This document shows, piece after piece, positions 34,819-43,376 of a DNA stretch of 64,000 nt. A program made the translations under genes and the position numbers. Position 1 is the stretch's first letter, and each line of letters starts with the position of its first letter. Origin of the DNA: an uncultured Ellagibacter sp. (GTDB lineage: Bacteria > Actinomycetota > Coriobacteriia > Coriobacteriales > Eggerthellaceae). The stretch covers positions 20,660-84,659 of the forward strand of contig CAKUKU010000008.1 in the NCBI GenBank assembly GCA_934663775.1. Direction: 5' to 3'. The notes below the pieces were generated by a model, which was given only the letters and a program-made list of their open reading frames with translations, had not been told where the DNA came from and did no database searches.

Positions 34819-36273
34819 CTATTCGAAGCCACGCAGCTTCGCGACTAAGTCGCTTCGGCGATCGAAGAGCCCGCGCTCGAGCCCCACCGGATACGAATGC
34901 GGGTTGAGCATGCGCTTTTGGCTCTCATCGAGTGTGGCGAGCCCCGCATGCGCGCGCTCCTTCGCGGCGAGCGCATCGCGATATTCCGGCGCGAGCACCG
35001 TCTTGCCGTTGCGCGCGAGCGGCGCAAGCAGTGTCTCGAAGCGCTTGCCGCCCAGACGCTTGCGGCGCAGCGAGTCGAGCGGGTCGACAATCGTCTCGCA
35101 CTCCTGTACGCCGGCGTTGGTGTCGAACACCATGTCGCCTGCGATGTGGCCGTCCTCGTGGTAATAGCGGCGCACATCGAGGACGCCGGGGAACGTGAGC
35201 TTTTTGGCCGACTCGGAGATCTTCAGGTGATCGACCCACTCGCCGCCCGACTTGCGCGTCGCGGAGAGCTTGTAGACGCCGCCGAGCGTGGGCTGATCGT
35301 AGGCGCAGGCGAGCTTCGTACCCACGCCCCAGGCGCTCACCTGAGCACCCTCTTCGAGAATCGACTGGATCGTGTACTCGTCGAGATCGTTGGAAAGCAC
35401 GATGCCGCAGTCGGTCAAGCCAGCAGCGTCGAGCTTGCGGCGCGCCATCTTCGCAAGCCATGCCAAGTCGCCCGAGTCGATGCGGATGCCCGAGAGCTTC
35501 TCACCGCGCTCGCGCATCTCAAGGCCGACGGTGATCGCGTTGTCGATACCCTGCTCGACGTTGTAAGTATCCACGAGCAGCGTGCAGTTTTTGGGAAACG
35601 CCTCCGCGTAGGCGCGGAACGCCTCGAGCTCGGAGGGGAACGCCATGACCCACGAGTGGGCGTGCGTGCCCGACACAGGGAGGTCGAACATCTTGCCCGC
35701 GAGCACGTTCGAAGTCGATGCGCAGCCGCCCACGATGCTCGCGCGCGACGCCCACAGGCCGCCGCCCGCGCCCTGGGCACGGCGCAAGCCGAACTCGGCC
35801 ACGGACGCACCCTGCGCCGCAAGGCACACGCGCGCGGCTTTGGTCGCAATGAGCGTCTGGAAGTTCACGCAGTTGAGAAGCGCCGCCTCAAGCAGCTGGC
35901 ACTGCATGATCGGGCCCTTGACGCGCACGAGGGGCTCGTTCGGGAACACGACCTGACCCTCGGGCACGGCATCGATATCGACCGTCAGCTTGAAGTCGCG
36001 CAGCCATTCCAGGAAATCGGCGGCGAACAGCGCACCGCCGCCCGGGGCGGGAATCTTCGAGAGGTAGTCGATGTCCTCGCCCGAGAAGGCGTAGGTATCC
36101 ACCATGTCCGCAAGCTGCGCCATGCCGCACGCGATGGCGTAGCCCCCCTTGAACGGGGTGTCGCGGAAATACATATGGAAGCATGCCTCGGTGTTCTCAT
36201 GCCCGGAATCGCGATAGCCCTGAGCCATCGTGATCTCGTACAAGTCCGTTAAAAGCGCGTAGTCGATGGACAT
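34819..36273 (-). CDS. pncB: Nicotinate phosphoribosyltransferase
   Basis: A 484-residue enzyme of NAD salvage making nicotinate mononucleotide from nicotinate and PRPP. It starts MSIDYALLTDLYEITMAQGY, the family opening, with the catalytic-site HSWVMAFPSELEAFRAY (phosphorylatable His) and the phosphate-binding GIRIDSGDLAWLAK region. It lies 9 bp after the RicT-like gene in the long operon. Confidence 0.95.
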   Translation of the reverse strand: MSIDYALLTDLYEITMAQGYRDSGHENTEACFHMYFRDTPFKGGYAIACGMAQLADMVDTYAFSGEDIDYLSKIPAPGGGALFAADFLEWLRDFKLTVDIDAVPEGQVVFPNEPLVRVKGPIMQCQLLEAALLNCVNFQTLIATKAARVCLAAQGASVAEFGLRRAQGAGGGLWASRASIVGGCASTSNVLAGKMFDLPVSGTHAHSWVMAFPSELEAFRAYAEAFPKNCTLLVDTYNVEQGIDNAITVGLEMRERGEKLSGIRIDSGDLAWLAKMARRKLDAAGLTDCGIVLSNDLDEYTIQSILEEGAQVSAWGVGTKLACAYDQPTLGGVYKLSATRKSGGEWVDHLKISESAKKLTFPGVLDVRRYYHEDGHIAGDMVFDTNAGVQECETIVDPLDSLRRKRLGGKRFETLLAPLARNGKTVLAPEYRDALAAKERAHAGLATLDESQKRMLNPHSYPVGLERGLFDRRSDLVAKLRGFE

Positions 36274-36282
36274 TTGCTCTCC

Positions 36283-37734
36283 TTAGCCTTCGTTTTGCGA
36301 GCTGCCGCCGGCCTTGTGCGAGCGCCTGCGCGCGCGACGATGCTCGTTTTGCGAGGGAGTGCCGCCCTGTGCAGGACGCTGGCCGCCCTCTCCCTGCTGA
36401 CGCGACCCCGAAGACGATGCCTGCTTCTGGGGCTTTGCACGCAGCCCCGAGGACTTCTGGCCGGGACGCGGGCCCGTCTTCTGCTGGCCCTTCTCGCCAC
36501 CCTTGGCACGCTGGGCCTTCTGCTGCTTGCCCGAGCGCTCGGACGGCTGCTTGCCGCCTTTAGCCTCGCCCGCCTTCTGGTCGGGGCGACGGCGCGGCTT
36601 GCGCTTGGGCGCCCCGCCGCACGAGGAGGATTTCTCCTGCTTCTTGTCCTGCGAATCCTGCGCGGACGCGTGCTCGCTTTCCGCGGAAACCTTGGTCGAG
36701 CGGCGGCGGCGGGCGCGGCGCGGCTCTTCGCGGGGCTGCTCGCCCGAGCCGCCCTTGCGCGAGCGCTTCGAGGAACCCGTGCGGCGTACGCTTCCCGCCT
36801 CGGCGAGCTTGTCCTTGCCGGTGAACTGGTCGGTCGAGAAGAGCGCGTTGCTCGCGAACTCGGGTTCGTCGGGGGCGTTCGCCTCGTCCCACGCCTCCTT
36901 CCCAATCGTGTTCGGGCGCGCGCCCTCTTCGGGTGCGTCGAACGCCGACAGCGGCACGCGCACGGGCTTCTCGCCCTCGAGGCGCACCGACACGACCTCA
37001 CGCGGCACGTCGAGCTCCACGACTTTCGCAGGGCCGTCGGGGGTTTTCACCGTGGCATTTTGCTTGGGAGCTCGGCTCTTGAAGTCCTTGTACGCGTCGA
37101 ACTCGTAGCGCAGACAGCACATGAGGCGCCCGCATACACCAGAGATCTTCTGCGGGTTCAAGGAAAGATCCTGCTCCTTCGCCATGCGGATGGACACGGG
37201 GCAGAACTCGCCGCCAAGGCGGGCACAGCACAGCTCCTGCCCGCAATGCCCGAGGCCGCCGACCATGCGGGCCTCGTCGCGCACGCCGATTTGACGCATG
37301 TCGACGCGCACGTGGAAGCGGGAAGCAAGCTTGCGCACGAGGTCGCGAAAGTCGATGCGCTCCTCAGCCTCGAAGTAGAACACCGCCTTGTCGCCCTCGA
37401 GAAGATACTCCACCGACACCGGGTGCATGTCCTCGTTCGCCTCGGCGGCCATCTCCTTGAAGACGGGCAGCGCCTCGCGACCAAGGCGTTCCATCTCGGC
37501 GGCGCGCTCCACGTCCTCGGGCGTGGCCAGGCGCTTCACGGGCTTGAGTGGCGACTTCAGCTTTTTCACCTGCGCCTCGTCGATCTCGAACACGTCGCCT
37601 GCGGCGCGCCCGAACTCGACGCCGCGCGCGGTGAGGACCACCACGTCGTCGCCGTTATGGATATCCAGATCACGCGGGTCGAACCACAGCGTGCGCGGGT
37701 TGAAAGCGAGTCTAACGGGTGCGACTCGAACCAT
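36283..37734 (-). CDS. PSP1-domain protein (RicT/YaaT-like) with long basic disordered tail
   Basis: A 483-residue protein. Residues about 1-260 are the PSP1/RicT fold, with the Cys cluster around GGLGHCGQELCCARLGGEFC and MCCLRYE that in Bacillus RicT binds iron-sulfur. Residues about 280-483 are a disordered tail rich in Lys, Arg, Gln, Gly and Ser. RicT acts with RicA and RicF in RNase Y-dependent RNA processing; those partners are not in the window. The ATG at 37734 has AGAGAGG upstream, and the gene overlaps holB by 23 bp, the usual tmk-holB-yaaT arrangement. The basic tail may bind RNA. Confidence 0.9.
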   Translation of the reverse strand: MVRVAPVRLAFNPRTLWFDPRDLDIHNGDDVVVLTARGVEFGRAAGDVFEIDEAQVKKLKSPLKPVKRLATPEDVERAAEMERLGREALPVFKEMAAEANEDMHPVSVEYLLEGDKAVFYFEAEERIDFRDLVRKLASRFHVRVDMRQIGVRDEARMVGGLGHCGQELCCARLGGEFCPVSIRMAKEQDLSLNPQKISGVCGRLMCCLRYEFDAYKDFKSRAPKQNATVKTPDGPAKVVELDVPREVVSVRLEGEKPVRVPLSAFDAPEEGARPNTIGKEAWDEANAPDEPEFASNALFSTDQFTGKDKLAEAGSVRRTGSSKRSRKGGSGEQPREEPRRARRRRSTKVSAESEHASAQDSQDKKQEKSSSCGGAPKRKPRRRPDQKAGEAKGGKQPSERSGKQQKAQRAKGGEKGQQKTGPRPGQKSSGLRAKPQKQASSSGSRQQGEGGQRPAQGGTPSQNEHRRARRRSHKAGGSSQNEG

Positions 37735-38863
37735 ACAGAACCTCTCTAACTTCGAACAGCATCGCATCGATGCACGTCTCTGGGGAAACATTATACGAGA
37801 TAGCCTCGTCGCTTTCGCGCAGCGCGGCGAGCGCGGCTGCGGCGCGAGCGCAATCGGTGCGCGCGGCTGCGACGTCGATCTGCGATTTCACGTCGACGTT
37901 CACGACGAGCTCGGGCGCGCCCGCACAGGTGGCGGCGACGTCGCGCAGCCACGACCCGGCGATGGAGAACACCTGATGGAGCGATTGCATCGTCTTCGCC
38001 GTGATCTGGCGCTTGTTGCGCGCCTCAATCTGGCGGATCGCCGACTTCGCGAGGAAATCGGCGTTCTCGGCAAGTTCCGCCTCGAGCTGGGCGCGCACCT
38101 CGTCGAGCGGGGCCTTCGCCGCGGCGACCAATCCCGCCGCGAGCTCGATGATATCCCAATCGTCCGCGGTTGCCAGGCGCGACATCGCATCGACGACGCT
38201 TCGCCGAAACGCGAGGCGTTCGTTGGACTTCAAAAACTCGCACGCCCGCGTGATCGACCCCGAGCACGCCTCGATGGCGATGCGCGCGGTCTCGAGCGAG
38301 GCGCCCGTGTTCTGCCGGATGATTCCCGCGGCCTCGGCAGCGGGAATATGGCGAAACGGCACGACCTGACAGCGCGAGACGATGGTGGGAAGCACGCTTT
38401 CGCGCGTACGCCCCAAAAGGATGATCACCACGTTCGACGGCGGCTCCTCGAGGGTCTTCAAAAACGCGTTCGCCGCGGCGGTGCCGAGCATGTCCGCACG
38501 ATCGAGGATGTAGACCTTCGATTTTGCCTGGATGGGAGCGTAAGAGGCATCGGACACGATCTCGCGGATCTGCTCGACCAGATAGCCCCCCGCGCCCTCG
38601 GGAGCGTAGTAGCGCACGTCGGGATGCTTGCGGCGCACGATGCGCGAGCAGGCGTCGCACGCGCCGCACAGCCCGCCGCGCGGCCCCTTCGCGCCCTTCG
38701 GACACAGATATGCCTGGGCGAGCGCGTAGGCGGCCGCCGTTTTGTTCGACCCCGCGGGGCCGCAGAACAAATACGCGTGGCTCACATGCCCGCCGCGGAC
38801 GCTTGCGCGCAAAAAATCGCGGACCTGGGGCTGCCCGAAGATGTTCTCGAATGCGTCAGCCAC
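37712..38863 (-). CDS. holB: DNA polymerase III delta-prime subunit (HolB)
   Basis: A 383-residue clamp-loader subunit. It begins VADAFENIFGQPQVRDFL, with the AAA+ region: altered P-loop GPAGSNKTAAAYALA, a four-Cys zinc module near residues 60-75 (CPKGAKGPRGGLCGACDAC), and the SRC-like motif in VSRCQVVPF. The GTG at 38863 overlaps the tmk stop by 8 bp and has GGAAGGG upstream; the frame extension upstream is antisense-like. Partner of RicT and Tmk in the same operon. Confidence 0.92.
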   Translation of the reverse strand: MADAFENIFGQPQVRDFLRASVRGGHVSHAYLFCGPAGSNKTAAAYALAQAYLCPKGAKGPRGGLCGACDACSRIVRRKHPDVRYYAPEGAGGYLVEQIREIVSDASYAPIQAKSKVYILDRADMLGTAAANAFLKTLEEPPSNVVIILLGRTRESVLPTIVSRCQVVPFRHIPAAEAAGIIRQNTGASLETARIAIEACSGSITRACEFLKSNERLAFRRSVVDAMSRLATADDWDIIELAAGLVAAAKAPLDEVRAQLEAELAENADFLAKSAIRQIEARNKRQITAKTMQSLHQVFSIAGSWLRDVAATCAGAPELVVNVDVKSQIDVAAARTDCARAAAALAALRESDEAISYNVSPETCIDAMLFEVREVLYGSSRTR

Positions 38864-39773
38864 GGTGCGCGCCCTTCCCCTTGCCGCCCCGCGCCCGGCG
38901 AGAACGCGGCTTGTGCGGGCCTGCGCCTGCGCCCGAAGCACCGCGGTGCCCCTTCGAGCGCACGGGTGCGGACACGGCGGCTGCGCGCGAGGCTAGCTCG
39001 GGGAGCAAATCGACGAGCTCCGCCGCAACCGCGGCCGCCGTCGCCTTGCGCGATGTGTGCGAGCGAACCGTGCGAATGCGCTTCGAATCGCGCTTGGCAA
39101 GCTTCAAGAAAGCCCTGTTCACGCGCGAGTGGAAGGCCTCGCCCGCCTGCTCCATGCGATCCCCCGCGCCCGAGCCGCACGCGCGAGCAAGACTTGCGCG
39201 CGTGTTTCCGCACACGAGAAGGATGGTGCGGTCGGGAACGATGCCGCCCGTGGCGAACGCGTTCGCGCGGCGCACGAAGTCGATGGGAAGGCCGCGCCCG
39301 TAGGCCTGATAGGCGATGGTCGAGTCGGCGAAGCGGTCGCAGAGCACCACCGCCCCCCTCTCAAGGGCGGGACGAATCACTTCGGACACGAGCTGTGCCC
39401 GCGCCGCCTCGTAGATCAAAAGCTCCGCCTCGGCAGAAAGCTCGCCGTGCGCGGGGTCGAGCACGACGCGGCGCAGCGATTCGCCCACGCTCGTGCCGCC
39501 CGGCTCGCGAAGGCACACGACCTCGCGCCCCGCGCGGCGAAGCTCGTCGGCCACGTAGCGGATATGGGTGGACTTCCCCACGCCGTCGCCGCCCTCGAAC
39601 GTGACGAAGACGCCGCGAGGGGAATCCGCGTCTTCGGGCGCACTTGCGCTTGCGCTGGCGCTCTCCCCAGGCACGCTCGCCTCGTGCGCTCTCGCCTCGC
39701 ACGCGCGCACTTCGGCAGCCGCCTTCTCAGGCGACGCGGCGGCGTCGGTATGTCTTTCGGACGCGTTCGGCAT
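38856..39773 (-). CDS. tmk: Thymidylate kinase with terminal extensions
   Basis: A 305-residue dTMP kinase; the family is usually about 210. The P-loop EGGDGVGKSTH is at about residue 60, and the DR(F/Y) substrate motif is VLCDRFADSTIAYQAYGRG. About 50 residues precede the kinase (Ala/Glu/Ser-rich), and a basic Gly/Arg/Lys-rich stretch of about 45 closes the protein. The extensions have an ordinary composition for this GC-rich genome and may be unstructured. It follows malic enzyme by 6 bp and overlaps holB by 8 bp. Together with ThyX at 47 kb it supplies dTDP from dUMP. Confidence 0.92.
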   Translation of the reverse strand: MPNASERHTDAAASPEKAAAEVRACEARAHEASVPGESASASASAPEDADSPRGVFVTFEGGDGVGKSTHIRYVADELRRAGREVVCLREPGGTSVGESLRRVVLDPAHGELSAEAELLIYEAARAQLVSEVIRPALERGAVVLCDRFADSTIAYQAYGRGLPIDFVRRANAFATGGIVPDRTILLVCGNTRASLARACGSGAGDRMEQAGEAFHSRVNRAFLKLAKRDSKRIRTVRSHTSRKATAAAVAAELVDLLPELASRAAAVSAPVRSKGHRGASGAGAGPHKPRSRRARGGKGKGAHRG

Positions 39774-39779
39774 GAACGC

Positions 39780-40934
<1,155 letters not shown>

Positions 40935-40995
40935 GCTGATACCTCCGAGTTTCCTCGCCTTGCGGCGCCCTTGCGCACATAGATGCAACCGTAGA

Positions 40996-41001
40996 ATTAT
41001 A
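40996..41001 (-). promoter_or_regulatory. Candidate -10 box upstream of malic enzyme operon
   Basis: A perfect TATAAT on the minus strand, 62 bp before the start codon at 40934. The -35 region is poor. Confidence 0.4.
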
Positions 41002-41158
41002 CCGCAGCGCGAAAGCTGCGCTTCCCCCGCCCTCTCAAGCGCACACGCACTCCATCGCGCGAGCCCACAAGCCCGCCGCGCGCAAGGGCTTCGACCTCAT
41101 AGCGCGCTCGTGATACACTCACAGCGTTTGCCTGCGAGAAGACGAGAGGGGAACTTGA

Positions 41159-42028
41159 GTGGAATGCGAAGACAACGCGCTCAGCGCGAAGCGCGTGGCG
41201 GGCGCGACCTACGACGCCATCCGCGCGGCTGCCGTCACGCTGCGAGAAGACGTGCTCTTAGGCCTTGCCCGCGCGCGCGAGGCCGAAGATCAGCCACGGG
41301 CGCAATCGGTGCTCGACTGCCTGCTCGAAAACGCGCGGATCGCGCGCGAGGACGGCGTGCCCTTGTGCCAGGACACGGGAACCTGCTGGATAAGGCTCGA
41401 GATCGGCGAGGAGCTTTCCATCCCGGGCGACGTGCTCTCCCAGGTCGACGACGCCGTCGCTCGCGCCTACGCCGACGGGCGTCTGCGCATGAGCGTGGTG
41501 CGCGACGCGCTTTTCGACCGCGCAAACACGGGCGACAACACGCCCGCCTTCGCAGAAATAACGACGAAACCGGGACACGGCGCGACGCTGCACGTCCTTT
41601 TGAAGGGCGGCGGCTCGGACAACGCCTCGCGCGTGGTCATGCTCGCCCCGGGCGCGGGGATCGAGGGCGTGAGGAAGGTCGTGCTCGACTGCGTGCGCGA
41701 AAAAGCCGCGAACGCCTGCCCGCCGCTTGTCGTGGGAGTGGGCGTGGGCGCGACCTTCGACAAGGTGGCGGGGCTTGCCAAGCATGCGCTTCTGCGAGAG
41801 ATCGGAACCCCCGCCGCAACGCCCGAGCACGCCGCCTTCGAGCGCGAGCTGCTCGACGCCATAAACGCAACCGGCATCGGCCCCGGTGCGCTCGGGGGCA
41901 AGACCACAGCGCTCGCCGTGCACCTAGAGACGGCGCCTTGCCACATCGCGGCGCTCCCCGTTGCCGTGAACATGGGGTGCTCGGCTATGCGCAGCGCCTC
42001 AATCGACCTTTTGAGCTGGGAGGACTAA
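41159..42028 (+). CDS. Fumarate hydratase class I, alpha (N-terminal) subunit
   Basis: A 289-residue iron-sulfur hydro-lyase subunit (fumarate/L-malate or tartrate family). The 4Fe-4S ligand Cys appears in VPLCQDTGTCWI near residue 65; further family Cys in MGCSAMRS lies near the end. The GTG start has GAGAGGGGAAC upstream. It is followed 2 bp later by the beta subunit, and malic enzyme is divergent from it, so a malate-fumarate role is favoured over tartrate. Confidence 0.93.
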   Translation: MECEDNALSAKRVAGATYDAIRAAAVTLREDVLLGLARAREAEDQPRAQSVLDCLLENARIAREDGVPLCQDTGTCWIRLEIGEELSIPGDVLSQVDDAVARAYADGRLRMSVVRDALFDRANTGDNTPAFAEITTKPGHGATLHVLLKGGGSDNASRVVMLAPGAGIEGVRKVVLDCVREKAANACPPLVVGVGVGATFDKVAGLAKHALLREIGTPAATPEHAAFERELLDAINATGIGPGALGGKTTALAVHLETAPCHIAALPVAVNMGCSAMRSASIDLLSWED

Positions 42029-42030
42029 CC

Positions 42031-42585
42031 ATGAGCGAACCTATCCGCATGACCTTGCCGGCCGATCGGGAAAAGCTCGCCGAGCTGCGCATCGGGCAGG
42101 AAGTGCGCCTTACGGGGGCCGTGTTCACGAGCCGCGACGCAGGGCACGAGCGCATGCTCGCCGCTCTGCGGGAGACAGGCGAGCTTCCCTTCGGGCTTCG
42201 CGGCGAGACCATCTTCTACGCCGGCCCCACCCCGGCAGCCGCAGGCCGCCCGCTCGGAAGCGTCGGCCCCACGACGGCGAGTCGCATGGACTTCGCGACG
42301 CCCGAGCTCATGGACGCGGGGCTTGCCGCCTGTATCGGGAAGGGAAAGCGCTCCCAGGCCGTCATCGACGCCTGCGTGCGCAACCGCTGCGTCTACTTCG
42401 CGGCCGTCGGCGGCATCGCGGCGCTGCTCGCGAAGCACGTCACCGAAAGCGAGACCGTTGCCTGGGACGATTTGGGGACCGAGGCACTGCGCCGCATCGA
42501 GCTTTCCGACTTCCCCGTCTTCGTGGCCGTCGACACCCAGGGCCGCGACCTCTACCGGGCAATCGAGGCGGGAGAGCGGCTGTAA
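42031..42585 (+). CDS. Fumarate hydratase class I, beta (C-terminal) subunit
   Basis: A 184-residue partner of the alpha subunit. It shows the family motifs ETIFYAGPTP, VGPTTASRMDF and KGKRSQAVIDAC. The ATG at 42031 follows GGGAGGACTAACC, and the gap to the alpha stop is 2 bp, so the two are translationally coupled. Confidence 0.93.
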   Translation: MSEPIRMTLPADREKLAELRIGQEVRLTGAVFTSRDAGHERMLAALRETGELPFGLRGETIFYAGPTPAAAGRPLGSVGPTTASRMDFATPELMDAGLAACIGKGKRSQAVIDACVRNRCVYFAAVGGIAALLAKHVTESETVAWDDLGTEALRRIELSDFPVFVAVDTQGRDLYRAIEAGERL

Positions 42586-42620
42586 GGCTCCCGCATCGGC
42601 GAAACCACGCAACGCGAGAC

Positions 42621-42668
42621 GAAGAAGCCCGGCCCCGCAGCATGAAACTGCGGGGCCCAAGCTTCTTC
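42621..42668. terminator. Bidirectional terminator between fumarase and TetR genes
   Basis: An interrupted stem: GAAGAAGC (42621-42628) with GCTTCTTC (42661-42668), and inside it GGCCCCGCAG with CTGCGGGGCC. It lies between two convergent genes. The T-rich flank is weak on each side, so efficiency is uncertain. Confidence 0.6.
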
Positions 42669-42687
42669 TCTCTCACGCAAGCAGCTC

Positions 42688-43371
42688 TTACAACCTGCGC
42701 GTGCTTACTGCCAGGCCGCCTAGAATGAAGTTGTCGATCACGGCCTGCGTGCGCGCCCATTCCTCAGGGCTCGCGTTGATGCAGCGGCGCACGGCCGAAA
42801 GACAGCCGCTCGACTGGAAGTACAAAAGGTCGGCAAGCTCCCCTTCGCTTAAATCGCAAATGCCCCGCATCGCGCGCAGGTAGACGCCTTTTTGGCTCTC
42901 GACCATCTTGTCGAGGACAACGCGCGTGAGGCTCTCGTCCAAAAAGATGCCCGAGTAGCGCTTGTCCTCGCGCACGAACTGGCAAAACGGCATATCGCAT
43001 CCCAGACAGGCGCCCGCCGTGCGCATCTCGCGAGACACGAGATGTCGCGCAAGCGAGCTCGACTGAGAAAGCGCGTCGTCGAGCACCTCGTCGAGCACCT
43101 CGGTCGTGTTGCGGTAGTGGCGATAGAACGTGCCGCGCCCGATGCCCGCGCGCTCGCACAGATCGGTCACCTTGATATCGGCGAGCGCACTTGACTTTTT
43201 CAGCTCCAAAAACGCCTCTTTGATGAGGCCTTTCGTGAAAAGGATGCGCCTGTCGACCTTTGGCGCGGCTCCTGCGCGCTCGCCGGAGGCCGCGCGCCCG
43301 ACGGCCTGCCCGCAGGCTTCAACCTGCTTCGCCTGGCGAGCCTTCGGCTCCGCGGATGTTTGCTCGGACAT
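42688..43371 (-). CDS. TetR/AcrR-family transcriptional regulator
   Basis: A 227-residue regulator. The helix-turn-helix is at about residues 45-90 (ADIKVTDLCERAGIGRGTFY). A Cys-x2-Cys-x4-Cys cluster (GACLGCDMPFCQF) lies near residue 128 and could be redox- or metal-sensitive. The effector domain follows to the C-terminus. The ATG at 43371 lies 5 bp after the topA stop, so it may be co-transcribed with topA. Only the 3' part of the larger reading frame at this location is real. Its target is unknown. Confidence 0.85.
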   Translation of the reverse strand: MSEQTSAEPKARQAKQVEACGQAVGRAASGERAGAAPKVDRRILFTKGLIKEAFLELKKSSALADIKVTDLCERAGIGRGTFYRHYRNTTEVLDEVLDDALSQSSSLARHLVSREMRTAGACLGCDMPFCQFVREDKRYSGIFLDESLTRVVLDKMVESQKGVYLRAMRGICDLSEGELADLLYFQSSGCLSAVRRCINASPEEWARTQAVIDNFILGGLAVSTRRL

Positions 43372-43376
43372 GGGCG

